Below, one piece after another: positions 27,622-37,090 of a DNA stretch of 37,409 bases; the stretch's first letter is position 1; the number at the start of each line of letters is the position of its first letter. The notes under the pieces were generated by a model. It worked only from the letters and a program-made list of their open reading frames with translations, was not told the DNA's origin and made no database searches. Both the position numbers and the translations under genes were made by a program. Origin of the DNA: an uncultured Clostridium sp. (GTDB taxonomy: Bacteria > Bacillota > Clostridia > TANB77 > CAG-508); assembly GCA_947388675.1 (NCBI GenBank), contig CANDRW010000019.1, forward strand, positions 1-37,409, in the 5' to 3' direction.

Positions 27622-28371
27622 GTGATAACCGAAAAGAGAAAGGAAACAATTAAACTCATAGTGGCAGTGGCTATATTAGCCTTAGTACTTCTTGGTGTTG
27701 GTGTCATGATGATTAAATATGAGGTAGAAGGCGAAACCAATATGCCTTATCAGCTTTCTAAAATTGTAATTGTTGGAACAGTAGAAGGTATCGAAGCATC
27801 GGAGAAAAGTAAAGAAAAATGGAATTTTGATATTTATCAAAATAACGATGTGTACTTCTATATAGATCAAAATACTAACAACATTAAAGAAGATGAGCTG
27901 ATTAAAAGTGTCAAAATTAGTGATATTCAGATTAAAAATGCACCTCAAAAAGGAACAATAAAAATATATATGCCTAATAGCGAAGCAGGAAGACTTTACT
28001 CTTATGATGAACAATTTTTAGTAGAAGAAAAGCTAGAGTACAAAGGAAGTGGTAGTAGTAATTCTTCTAACTTAGAAATTGGAAGCAAAGGAGGGCAAGT
28101 TTTAATTCGATTTAGTAACAGTAGTATTGGCAATTATGTTTCAGATAAAGATAAAGAGATTATTCACAATAATACATTACTAAAAAAGATAAAAGCAACA
28201 AATGAAGAAATTAAGTTTAGTGTGACTTGTGACTTTTTAATAGAAACTACAAAGGCTAAATACCAAGCAAAAGTAGAGTTAGAATTACCAACAGGTAATT
28301 TAGATGAAGAAGAAAATTGTTATATAGAAAAGACAGATATGAAAGACATTGTATTTAAGAGAGTAAAATAG
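27622..28371 (+). CDS. DUF4330-like membrane-anchored protein
   Basis: GTG start after AAGGAGG; N-terminal TM; DUF4330-like length and layout; between tRNA-Ser and SRP RNA. Confidence 0.6.
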   Translation: MITEKRKETIKLIVAVAILALVLLGVGVMMIKYEVEGETNMPYQLSKIVIVGTVEGIEASEKSKEKWNFDIYQNNDVYFYIDQNTNNIKEDELIKSVKISDIQIKNAPQKGTIKIYMPNSEAGRLYSYDEQFLVEEKLEYKGSGSSNSSNLEIGSKGGQVLIRFSNSSIGNYVSDKDKEIIHNNTLLKKIKATNEEIKFSVTCDFLIETTKAKYQAKVELELPTGNLDEEENCYIEKTDMKDIVFKRVK

Positions 28372-28419
28372 CAAAATTTTCTTGCTAAACTAAATAAAAA
28401 AGTATATAATACAAAGGTA

Positions 28420-28570
28420 TAAAGTTTTTGCTTTGGCCATTGTATGGAGAGTAAAGCCAATGGGAACCTATGAACCTTGTCAGGTCCGGAAGGAAGCAGC
28501 AATAAGTAGACATTCCTATGTGGAATTTATTCTCCATAGAGTGGCTAAGAAATAAGACTTGGTACCTTTT
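28420..28570 (+). ncRNA. ffs: Signal recognition particle RNA
   Basis: GAACCTTGTCAGGTCCGGAAGGAAGCAGC signature; paired TTGGCCAT...ATGGAGA / TCTCCATAGAGTGGCTAA; upstream TTGCTA-N17-TATAAT; precedes dnaX. Confidence 0.93.
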
Positions 28571-28596
28571 TAATTAGCTATTTGAGAGGTGAAAAA

Positions 28597-30204
28597 ATGG
28601 CATATACTGCATTATATCGAAAATTTAGACCATTAAAATTTGAAGACATGGTAGGGCAGGAACATATTACCAAAACCATTAGAAATCAAATTATGGCAGG
28701 AAGAGTAGGACATGCTTATTTGTTAAATGGTGGAAGAGGAACTGGAAAAACAACCACTGCCAAGATTTTAGCAAGAGCAGTCAATTGCCTAAATCCACAA
28801 GATGGAGAACCTTGCAATGAATGTGAAATTTGTAAAGCAGCTTTATCCGGTTCTTTAACAGATATTGTAGAAATGGATGCAGCTTCTAACAATAGTGTAG
28901 ATGACATTAGAGCTATTCGTGATGAAGTGAATTTTTTGCCAACACTTGCCAAATATAGAGTCTATATTATTGATGAGGTTCATATGTTATCAACAGGAGC
29001 TTTCAATGCATTATTAAAAACTTTGGAAGAACCACCAGCACACGTTAAATTTATATTAGCTACAACAGAACCACAAAAACTGCCAGCAACTATTCTTTCT
29101 AGGTGTCAACGCTTCGATTTTAAAAAGATTTCTAATAGCGATATCAGTAAAAGATTACAATATGTTTGTGATGAAAGCAAAATTGAAATTACAAAAGAAG
29201 CACTAAGTATCATCTCTATTCTAGCAGAAGGTGCAATGAGAGATGCTTTAAGTATATTAGAAAGATGTCTACAAGAAGGAAGCGAAAAAATAGATGAGGA
29301 CCTAGTAAAAGATTTAGTAGGAATTCCAAAATTGACTTTTATTTCGCAAATAATAGAAGCAATCGTAGAAAGTGATATAGAGAGAACCATTACCACAGTA
29401 GAAGCAGTCATGCAAGAGGGAAAAGATTTAACTAATTTACTATGGGAATTAATTAAATATACAAAAGATATATTAGTATGGAAAACCACTCAAAAATTAG
29501 AGATTTATAATCAAGAGGAACTAAAACAAATAGCAACTATTTCGGAAAAAGTATCAAAAGAAAGACTATTGCAAACGATTTATGTATTATCAGAACTAGA
29601 AAATGACATGAAATGGTCTTCTCAAAAAGCAGTGTTATTTGAAGTTGCTATGATTAAGCTATGTCAGCCAGTTATTGAAACAGCAAAAGAAGGGAATACA
29701 ACAAATACAGCAGGAATGGAAGAACTAAAAAATAGGATAACACAGTTGGAAAGAAAAATAGCACAAGGAAATTCTCAAACAAGTAGTACATCAGAAAAGC
29801 CAAAAGCGAATACATCTGCAAAAGTAGAGAAGAAGGAGCCGATAGATTTTAGTAAATTAAATATTAAACAACTAGAGTTTTGGCCTAAGATTATAACTCA
29901 GCTAAGAGAAGAGAGAAAAATGATACTAGCGACCAATTTAATGAGTACAATTGCTACACTAGTAAATGATATGACAGTAGGAGTTGTATTTCAAAATGGG
30001 TTAACACCATTTATCAAAGCGACTATGGAACGTCCAGAAAACGTACAAGAATTGGAAAGACTTGTTTCCATGGAATGTGGTAAACCAATGAGAGTAAAAT
30101 TATTAGATAATCAGGATGAAATTTTAAAGCAAAAAGCAAAAGAAGCGGAAGAACAAAATCCTATGAAAGATTTAGGAATTCCAATCAATGAAATAGAAGA
30201 GTAA
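28597..30204 (+). CDS. dnaX: DNA polymerase III subunit gamma/tau
   Basis: MAYTALYRKFRPLKFEDMVGQEHI...GGRGTGKTTTAKILARAVNC; ORF-track start 28582, SD GAGAGGTG favours 28597. Confidence 0.97.
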   Translation: MAYTALYRKFRPLKFEDMVGQEHITKTIRNQIMAGRVGHAYLLNGGRGTGKTTTAKILARAVNCLNPQDGEPCNECEICKAALSGSLTDIVEMDAASNNSVDDIRAIRDEVNFLPTLAKYRVYIIDEVHMLSTGAFNALLKTLEEPPAHVKFILATTEPQKLPATILSRCQRFDFKKISNSDISKRLQYVCDESKIEITKEALSIISILAEGAMRDALSILERCLQEGSEKIDEDLVKDLVGIPKLTFISQIIEAIVESDIERTITTVEAVMQEGKDLTNLLWELIKYTKDILVWKTTQKLEIYNQEELKQIATISEKVSKERLLQTIYVLSELENDMKWSSQKAVLFEVAMIKLCQPVIETAKEGNTTNTAGMEELKNRITQLERKIAQGNSQTSSTSEKPKANTSAKVEKKEPIDFSKLNIKQLEFWPKIITQLREERKMILATNLMSTIATLVNDMTVGVVFQNGLTPFIKATMERPENVQELERLVSMECGKPMRVKLLDNQDEILKQKAKEAEEQNPMKDLGIPINEIEE

Positions 30205-30219
30205 AGGAGAGAAAATATT

Positions 30220-30564
30220 ATGTCAAAAAGAGGCGGGTTCCCAGGAATGGGTGGAGGATTTGGAGGAATGAATCTAAACCAATTAATGAAAGAAGCAAAA
30301 AAAATGCAAGCAGATATGGAGAAGTCTCAAACAGAACTTGCAGCAAAAGAATTTGACGCAAGTGTTGGTGGAGGGGCAGTTTACGTAAAAGTATCTGGAA
30401 GCAAAGAAGTAAAAGAAATTATTATTAAAAAAGAAGCAGTTGACCCAGAGGATGTAGAAATGTTACAAGACTTAATTTTAAGCTGCGTTAATGAAGCTTT
30501 GAGAAAAGTAGATAGTGCGCAAGCACAAGAATTAGGTAAGTATAACATACCAGGTATGATGTAA
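30220..30564 (+). CDS. YbaB/EbfC nucleoid-associated protein
   Basis: [30 protein letters not shown]; between dnaX and recR. Confidence 0.96.
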   Translation: MSKRGGFPGMGGGFGGMNLNQLMKEAKKMQADMEKSQTELAAKEFDASVGGGAVYVKVSGSKEVKEIIIKKEAVDPEDVEMLQDLILSCVNEALRKVDSAQAQELGKYNIPGMM

Positions 30565-30580
30565 GAAAAGGAAAAGAAAA

Positions 30581-31180
30581 ATGAGTTACTACGCACCATC
30601 GATAGAAAAACTAATCGAAGCATTTGAAAAATTGCCTAGCATTGGAAATAAAACAGCTGCTAGGCTTGCTTTTCATATGCTAGATGCTACAGAAGAAGAA
30701 ACAAACGAATTTGTAAAAGCCATTTTAGAAGCAAAAAGCAATTTGAAATATTGTTCACAATGCTATAACATTTCAGATACAGATCCTTGTCCAATTTGTG
30801 GTAATCAAAATCGTGATCACACTGTAATTTGTGTAGTAGAAGATGTTAGAGATGTAGTGGCAATGGAAAGAACACATGAATTTAAAGGTGTTTATCATGT
30901 ATTACATGGTAGTATTTCTCCTATGAATGGAGTGGGGCCAGACAATATTAAAATCAAAGAATTACTATCTAGATTAATGAATGGTGAAGTGAAAGAAATT
31001 ATTTTAGCGACGAATCCACGTGTAGAGGGAGAAGCAACTGCAATGTATATTTCCAAATTAGTAAAACCATTAGGTATAAAAGCAACAAGAATTGCTCATG
31101 GAATTCCAGTAGGTGGAGATTTAGAATATACAGATGAAGTTACTTTAAGTAAAGCATTAGAAGGTAGAAGAGAACTATAA
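30581..31180 (+). CDS. recR: Recombination protein RecR
   Basis: [31 protein letters not shown]; zinc finger [16 protein letters not shown]; Toprim. Confidence 0.98.
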   Translation: MSYYAPSIEKLIEAFEKLPSIGNKTAARLAFHMLDATEEETNEFVKAILEAKSNLKYCSQCYNISDTDPCPICGNQNRDHTVICVVEDVRDVVAMERTHEFKGVYHVLHGSISPMNGVGPDNIKIKELLSRLMNGEVKEIILATNPRVEGEATAMYISKLVKPLGIKATRIAHGIPVGGDLEYTDEVTLSKALEGRREL

Positions 31181-31192
31181 ATTAATAAAAAT

Positions 31193-31335
31193 AAAACAGT
31201 AAATTACATTGAAGTGTTTGTCTTTGTTGTCCATTGCTTTCGTATGCTAAGTGCAAATATAAGAAAGCAACGGAAGGCGCTCAGCTACGCTTCGCCTTAC
31301 GCAGACTACACTTATTCAATGTAATTTACTGTTTT
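31193..31335. repeat. Long-stem structured intergenic element (convergent genes)
   Basis: 21-bp perfect stem AAAACAGTAAATTACATTGAA / TTCAATGTAATTTACTGTTTT enclosing TTGCTTTC...GAAAGCAA and AAGGCG...CGCCTT hairpins. Confidence 0.8.
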
Positions 31336-31342
31336 TAGTATA

Positions 31343-32488
31343 TTAATTATGTAATAACATTTCACAAATCGTTTTTGTAGAATACTGTTTTGTAAATTTC
31401 TCAGTATTCTTTTTCATTTGTTCTAAAATATGAGGAGAAGCAAATAAATTAGAAATAACTTCTTCAAGATTATCCTCCTTTTTTATCCAAACCCCCACAC
31501 CATTAGAAACTAAAAATTCCGCATTTTCCTCTTCTTGACCAGGAATAGGATTAATAATTACCATAGGAAGATTGGAGGCTAGACTTTCAGTAGTAGTAAG
31601 TCCTCCAGGTTTTGTAACAACTAAAGAGGAAATATGCATTAATTCAGGGACTTTGTCAGTAAAGCCTAACACACGAACTCTATCTTCAGCACGATTTTCT
31701 TGTACTAAGTGCTCAAAAGTTTCTTTCATTTTCTCATTCTTTCCGCTAACAGCCACAATTTGATAACTTGGTACTTTTTGAATAAAAGCACATAAAATTT
31801 GCAAAGTTCTTTCTCTTCCTAAGCCAAATTCGCCGCCACCAAAAAAGAGAATGACTTTTTTATTTTTGTCTAACTCAAATATTTTATAGATTTTTTCAGT
31901 ATTAAAATTTTCAAAAAATCTATCAGACATAGGAATTCCAGTTACTAATATTTTGTCTTTAGAAACTCCATAATTTATAATATCTTGTTTCATGCTATTA
32001 TTTGAAACAAAAAAGTATTCTGTGTATTCGTGTCCAATAAGCCATTGTTTGTGCATAGCGAAATCAGTCATTATAGTTGCCAAAATACAATTTAATTTTC
32101 CTTTTCTTTTCAAATAACTAACCATTTGGCTACTAAAAGGATGAGTAGAAATAACTAAATCAGGTTTTTTTTCTTGTAATAAATGATTTAATTTTCTAGC
32201 CATCAATTTATTGCTATCTTTACTAATTTTTGAAAGTAATCCCTTCTCAGAGCCAGAATATACTTTTCCCCATAGTCTTGGGACTTTTTTTGCCATTTCT
32301 CTATAAGCACCAGTTGTCACTTTTTCAATTGGTTTATTAATATATTTCATACAATCTATCATTTCAGCTTCTACATCAGTATAGTGCTCAGTGATATATT
32401 TCAAAATAGATTTTGCAGCTGATAAATGCCCACCACCATAAGAAGCATAAAATATCAATACTTTTTTCATGAACAAAAATCTCCTCAT
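31343..32488 (-). CDS. MurG/MGDG-synthase-like glycosyltransferase (UgtP-type diacylglycerol glucosyltransferase family)
   Basis: KVLIFYASYGGGHLSAAKSI...VLGFTDKVPELMHISSLVVTKPGGLTTTESLASNLPMVIINPIPGQEEENAEFL. Start probably the Met at 32470. Confidence 0.88.
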   Translation of the reverse strand: MRRFLFMKKVLIFYASYGGGHLSAAKSILKYITEHYTDVEAEMIDCMKYINKPIEKVTTGAYREMAKKVPRLWGKVYSGSEKGLLSKISKDSNKLMARKLNHLLQEKKPDLVISTHPFSSQMVSYLKRKGKLNCILATIMTDFAMHKQWLIGHEYTEYFFVSNNSMKQDIINYGVSKDKILVTGIPMSDRFFENFNTEKIYKIFELDKNKKVILFFGGGEFGLGRERTLQILCAFIQKVPSYQIVAVSGKNEKMKETFEHLVQENRAEDRVRVLGFTDKVPELMHISSLVVTKPGGLTTTESLASNLPMVIINPIPGQEEENAEFLVSNGVGVWIKKEDNLEEVISNLFASPHILEQMKKNTEKFTKQYSTKTICEMLLHN

Positions 32489-32542
32489 TTTTATTTACTT
32501 TCATTGTATCACAACAAAAGTAATAAGGAAAGTAAAAGTTTT

Positions 32543-32767
32543 TTATTTACTTTTAGTATATGAATGAATGTTGTTTGTTAATTCCAAAATGTAGTCTGTA
32601 GAAGTTTGATAAAATATGGCTAAAGACTTGATGAATTCAGCTGGAATATCACGTTTTCCAGTTTCATACAATCCATATTGTTGTCTTGTAATATTTAAAA
32701 TGCTAGCAACTTCCCTTTGACGCAAATCTTTATCTTCTCTTAAATCTTTTAATCTTTTTAAATACAT
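32543..32767 (-). CDS. XRE-family helix-turn-helix regulator
   Basis: MYLKRLKDLREDKDLRQREVASILNITRQQYGLYETGKRDIPAEFIKSLAIFYQTSTDYIL; SD GGAAAGGAAA before ATG 32767. Confidence 0.93.
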   Translation of the reverse strand: MYLKRLKDLREDKDLRQREVASILNITRQQYGLYETGKRDIPAEFIKSLAIFYQTSTDYILELTNNIHSYTKSK

Positions 32768-32814
32768 AATATTTCCTTTCCGAAAAAATATTAACATGCA
32801 TCAAAACACTTTGT

Positions 32815-32856
32815 TTTGGTTTGCATTCAAATGAATGCAAAATAACATATTGTTTT
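32815..32856. repeat. Copy 1 of an approximately 42-bp palindrome-containing repeat
   Basis: ...TTGCATTCAAATGAATGCAAAATAACATATTGTTTT; matches 36962-37004. Confidence 0.85.
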
Positions 32857-32869
32857 TAAACTGATTTGA

Positions 32870-32896
32870 AATCCTGTTTTTAACAGTTAGAGAAAA
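32870..32896. repeat. Copy 1 of a 27-bp repeat
   Basis: AATCCTGTTTTTAACAGTTAGAGAAAA; matches 36848-36874 at 25/27. Confidence 0.8.
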
Positions 32897-33026
32897 TGGG
32901 CATATAGAGACTTCGGTTACAAAAAACGTCCACAAGACTACAGTTTCAAAAAAGGTTTTGTTTTAGTTATTGAAAAATAAAGCAAAATATTTTATAATAG
33001 TAACAAGAAAAATGGAGGAATACGAA

Positions 33027-36000
33027 GTGAAATATAGAAAAAATAAAATAAAATTAAAAGTAGCAATTGGCCTAAGCTTTATAATATTGTTGATTACTAT
33101 AACAGTATTTACTAGCCAAAAAGGAATAAAATTTATTACATTAAATGACTCTAAATCATATGGAGCAATATCAGCCAATTATAGTAATGAAGGATTAGTA
33201 GTAATAGCAAGTAGCTTAATACCAAATTCAACTAGTCAAAGCAATGCTAATACAGAAATTTTGCAAAAACTTATAGACGAAGTTTCAGCAGCAGGCGGAG
33301 GTATAGTACATATTCCAGCAGGAACATATTATTTTGGTGCACAAAGTAAAAATGAAAGAAATTATGAATATTACGTTATTAAATGCAAAAATAATGTTAT
33401 TGTGGAAGGTTCAGGTACTAGTCAAACTACAGGAACTGTATTAAAACCATATGGATTATTAGATTTACCACTAGATATGTTTTACTATAATGAACTTGCA
33501 GATAAAGGTATTGGAACATACCTTGAAAATGCAGATTTTAGAAATTTTGTTATTAATGGCGAAGATGCAAGATGTCAAGTATATAATACTGCAGGAAAAG
33601 GGTTTATGATAAACTTGTATCGAAATTGTGATTGGAATAATGTAGTAGTGAAAAATACTGATGGAACTGGTTTTGGTATGGACAATCCAATAAATTGTAC
33701 AGTAACAAATTGTACAGCAATAGGATGCGGAAAAGCAGCGACATCTACGAATGCAGGAGCATCAGGTTTTGGAATAGGACAAGGCTATAGTACAAAAGAA
33801 TCAATATACATTAGTAATTGCACAGCGATAGGTAACAGAAAATTTGGATTCTTTTTTGAACATCAAGGAAGATTTAGCGATCTATACCAAGCAAGAACAG
33901 GTGAAAGTTTAGTTGTTTCAAACTGTATAGCAAGAGGAAATATGTATGACTTTGGTGGAGAAAAAGCAGTTGATGTAACATTTGAAAATTGTACTAGTAG
34001 TGCACTTAAAAGTTCAGACCCTAACCCTTTAAATATTCAAAATGTATCTCCTATATATTTTGGAACGAATTCTAGAAGAGTACATGTGATAAACTTTGCG
34101 GGAAATCATCAATTTTCAGATGTGGCTTCTGGTTCAAATAATTATGATGCACTAAATTGGTCAATAAATAAGGCAATAACATTTTACTCAACTACAAATA
34201 CAGCATTTAGCCCTAATAATGCATGTACAAGAGCAGAGGCAATTGAATTTTTGTGGAGAATGGCAGAAAGACAAGGAGAGGTAACACTTAAAACAGATCA
34301 AGATACTGGCTCAGGTTTTTCAGATGTGCCAAACGATGCTTCATATAAAGATGCAGTAAAATGGGCAAAAAGTGTGGGGATTATTAATTCCACTAGCACA
34401 ACCAATACTACTTTTTCACCAATGAATACTTGTCAAAAAGCTGCATTTATTACAATGCTTTGGAGATATGCAGGAGAACCAAAAGTTTCTACAGGCAACA
34501 ACTTTAGCGATATAGTAGCAGGAGCATACTATGAAGAGGCAGTAAACTGGGCACTTAATAAAGGTATTATATCAGACACAGGGCAATTTTTACCAAGTGG
34601 TAGTTATACTAAGGGCGAAATAATAAATTTATTATATAAATTTGATAATGCAAGTAACACGTTTTCTATAAAATATAATTTACAAGGAGGAAACGCTACT
34701 AACAGAACTTCATATATTTCAGGAAGAGAAGTATTTACACTTAGCAATCCATCTAAAACAGGCTATACATTTACAGGGTGGACAGGAAGTAATTATACAA
34801 CAAGTGGTTATATGTCTAATTACACACCAAGCAAAACAGTAAGTATAACGAGCAGTAGTACCGGAAATAGAGCTTATACTGCAAATTGGTCAGCAAATAA
34901 ATACACTATAACTTTTAATTCGAATGGTGGAAGCGGTACAATGGCAACAGAAAGTTTTACATATGATGTACCACAAAAATTAACACCAAACAAATTTACA
35001 AAAGTAGGCTATAGGTTTATTGGTTGGTCAACTTCCCCTAGTGGAAACAAAATTTATAATGATGAAAGTGCAGTTATAAACTTAACAAGTAGAGCAAATG
35101 GAAACATTACACTATATGCTCAATATGAAAGTGACCCAAATAGTACATACAATGTAACATATAATTATACTGAAAATGGCGGAACATCAGCAAGTATAGT
35201 AACAGATGCAAAAAAATATGGGGAGACAATTAACTTAAGTGCAACAGCAACAAAATTCGGTTATCAATTTATTGGATGGAACACAAACAAAAATGCAACA
35301 ATTGGCTTAAGTAATTTGACAATGGGAACACAAAATGTAACATTATATGCTATATTTAAAAAAGATATAACATTAACATTTATAGATTATAACGGAGATG
35401 CCAAAGCACAAACAACCAAAGATATAACCATATATAATAAAGCAACAGGTACAACTACAGCGCCTCAAATTAATAACTATACAGGTTGGAATGCAAGGTA
35501 TTGGACAACAGAAGTAACAGCCAATACAACAACTTCAAGCATAACAAGTGGAGGAACAATAACAAATATTAACGCAAATACAACCTATTATGCAAGATAT
35601 ACAAAAACAATACAAGTAGAATTTAATGCAAATGGAGGAAAAGGTGAAGTTCCACAGTCAATAACCGGAAATATTGAAACAAATAGTAGTAATATTAATT
35701 CCATAAATGAGATGAATGTTACTATTCCAAGCGCTTCAATAACAAAAGAAGGCTACACATTTAATGGTTGGAACACAAAAGAAGATGGAACAGGAATTGA
35801 CTATGAAATAGGAAAAGAAGCATTATTTAAAGAAAATGTAATATTATATGCAAAATGGACAAAAACTGCTGAAGAACAAGTTTTCCCAGAATTAGGAATA
35901 GATTACTTGAAAGAAGAAAACTGGACAAATCAGGATATTGTTTTAAATATTACTGCTATAGATAGAAAATCTGGAATAAAAAGTGTAACAGTAAATAACG

Positions 36001-36773
36001 AAAAAATTGAAATGCAAAATGGGAAATATACATATAATATTAGACAAAATGGAACATATATAATAAAGGCAGAAAACAATCAAGGAAATTTTAAAACTGC
36101 AGAAGTAAAAATATTTAATATAGATAAAACTATACCAGAGATATCTCATATTCAAGAAGAAATAAAGGAACATGAAACTATCATAAAAGCAAAAGATAAT
36201 CAATCTGGAATAGCAAAAATTGAATATAGTTATGACCAAAATACTTGGTATAGTATTACAAAGGAAAGCAGAGATGAAAACTTTAATGTTGCTGATTATC
36301 AGTATAAAACTACAGAATTAGCAATTACAATAAACTGGTTAAAAAATGCAAAAATATATTTTAGAACAATAGATGTAGCAGGAAATATTAGTAATATCGA
36401 GTTAGTAGAAATTATACAAAATGGAAACAATGGAAATACTGGTGACGATAATACAGGAAATGAAAACAATGGAAACCAAGGAAATACTGGTGACAATAAT
36501 ACAGAAGATGAAAGTAACGGAAACCAAGGTAATACAGGGGACCACAACACAGGAAGTGATAACAATGGCAACCAAGGAAATAAAATTGATAATAACACAA
36601 ATAACGATATCATAAATAATAATACAAATAGTAATCAAACAGATACTACTATATCAAATAAAGATATACCTCAAACAGGTATAAAAAGTCAAATAGTAAT
36701 AATTTGCGGAATAATTAGTTTGTCTATTGTAGCTGTAATCTCAATTATAAAATATAGAAAATTAACATTGTAA
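33027..36773 (+). CDS. Cell-surface protein: beta-helix/pectate-lyase-like domain, three SLH domains, InlB B-type repeats, Asn/Gly repeat stalk, IPQTG sortase signal
   Basis: GTG 33027 after GGAGG, with promoter TTGAAA-N17-TATAAT upstream. Contains GGGIVHIPAGTYYF, SLH-like NWSINKAITFYSTTNTAFSPNNACTRAEAIEFLWR (three copies), TGYTFTGW-type repeats, IPQTG + TM + RKL at the C-terminus. Confidence 0.88.
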   Translation: MKYRKNKIKLKVAIGLSFIILLITITVFTSQKGIKFITLNDSKSYGAISANYSNEGLVVIASSLIPNSTSQSNANTEILQKLIDEVSAAGGGIVHIPAGTYYFGAQSKNERNYEYYVIKCKNNVIVEGSGTSQTTGTVLKPYGLLDLPLDMFYYNELADKGIGTYLENADFRNFVINGEDARCQVYNTAGKGFMINLYRNCDWNNVVVKNTDGTGFGMDNPINCTVTNCTAIGCGKAATSTNAGASGFGIGQGYSTKESIYISNCTAIGNRKFGFFFEHQGRFSDLYQARTGESLVVSNCIARGNMYDFGGEKAVDVTFENCTSSALKSSDPNPLNIQNVSPIYFGTNSRRVHVINFAGNHQFSDVASGSNNYDALNWSINKAITFYSTTNTAFSPNNACTRAEAIEFLWRMAERQGEVTLKTDQDTGSGFSDVPNDASYKDAVKWAKSVGIINSTSTTNTTFSPMNTCQKAAFITMLWRYAGEPKVSTGNNFSDIVAGAYYEEAVNWALNKGIISDTGQFLPSGSYTKGEIINLLYKFDNASNTFSIKYNLQGGNATNRTSYISGREVFTLSNPSKTGYTFTGWTGSNYTTSGYMSNYTPSKTVSITSSSTGNRAYTANWSANKYTITFNSNGGSGTMATESFTYDVPQKLTPNKFTKVGYRFIGWSTSPSGNKIYNDESAVINLTSRANGNITLYAQYESDPNSTYNVTYNYTENGGTSASIVTDAKKYGETINLSATATKFGYQFIGWNTNKNATIGLSNLTMGTQNVTLYAIFKKDITLTFIDYNGDAKAQTTKDITIYNKATGTTTAPQINNYTGWNARYWTTEVTANTTTSSITSGGTITNINANTTYYARYTKTIQVEFNANGGKGEVPQSITGNIETNSSNINSINEMNVTIPSASITKEGYTFNGWNTKEDGTGIDYEIGKEALFKENVILYAKWTKTAEEQVFPELGIDYLKEENWTNQDIVLNITAIDRKSGIKSVTVNNEKIEMQNGKYTYNIRQNGTYIIKAENNQGNFKTAEVKIFNIDKTIPEISHIQEEIKEHETIIKAKDNQSGIAKIEYSYDQNTWYSITKESRDENFNVADYQYKTTELAITINWLKNAKIYFRTIDVAGNISNIELVEIIQNGNNGNTGDDNTGNENNGNQGNTGDNNTEDESNGNQGNTGDHNTGSDNNGNQGNKIDNNTNNDIINNNTNSNQTDTTISNKDIPQTGIKSQIVIICGIISLSIVAVISIIKYRKLTL
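36421..36590 (+). repeat. In-frame tandem repeats, 48-bp period (16 aa, NTGDxNTxxxxNGNQG)
   Basis: NTGDDNTGNENNGNQG / NTGDNNTEDESNGNQG / NTGDHNTGSDNNGNQG. Confidence 0.9.
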
Positions 36774-36847
36774 CTATTTTTTAAAGCCATTGCAAATTTT
36801 GACAAAGTATTTTATGCTAATAAAGATAAAAACAAGAAGGAAAATAT

Positions 36848-36874
36848 AATCCCGTTTTTAACAGTTAAAGAAAA
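36848..36874. repeat. Copy 2 of the 27-bp repeat
   Basis: AATCCCGTTTTTAACAGTTAAAGAAAA. Confidence 0.8.
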
Positions 36875-36880
36875 AATTAA

Positions 36881-36920
36881 ACTCGTATCACATTGGTATA
36901 TGTGACATACGAGTTTTTTT
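36881..36920 (+). terminator. Intrinsic terminator of the surface-protein gene
   Basis: AAACTCGTATCAC-attggtatat-GTGACATACGAGTTTTTTT. Confidence 0.8.
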
Positions 36921-36961
36921 CTTCATTCCAATAAAGTCTTGCTCTAAATTAAAATCATAAT

Positions 36962-37004
36962 TTTTGGTTTGCATTCAAATGAATGCAAAATAACATATTG
37001 TTTT
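36962..37004. repeat. Copy 2 of the palindrome-containing repeat
   Basis: TTTTGGTTTGCATTCAAATGAATGCAAAATAACATATTGTTTT; the terminal TTGTTT is a plausible -35 (N16, TATAAA) for the 37091 gene. Confidence 0.85.
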
Positions 37005-37090
37005 AAAGTTAATTTAAAATATAAATAAATTTGCAAGAAAGATAAAAACAAAAGAGTGTAAAAAGTAACAAAGGAAAGGAAGTAGAAGGA

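Noticed and set aside
32870-32970. Possible riboswitch in the leader of the surface-protein gene
   Set aside because: The best promoter (TTGAAA-N17-TATAAT) lies downstream of this segment, and I could not match it to a known c-di-GMP or other aptamer consensus.
36299-36638. Several minus ORFs and one plus ORF (36421-36615) over the Asn/Gly repeat
   Set aside because: Shadow frames created by the 48-bp repeat.
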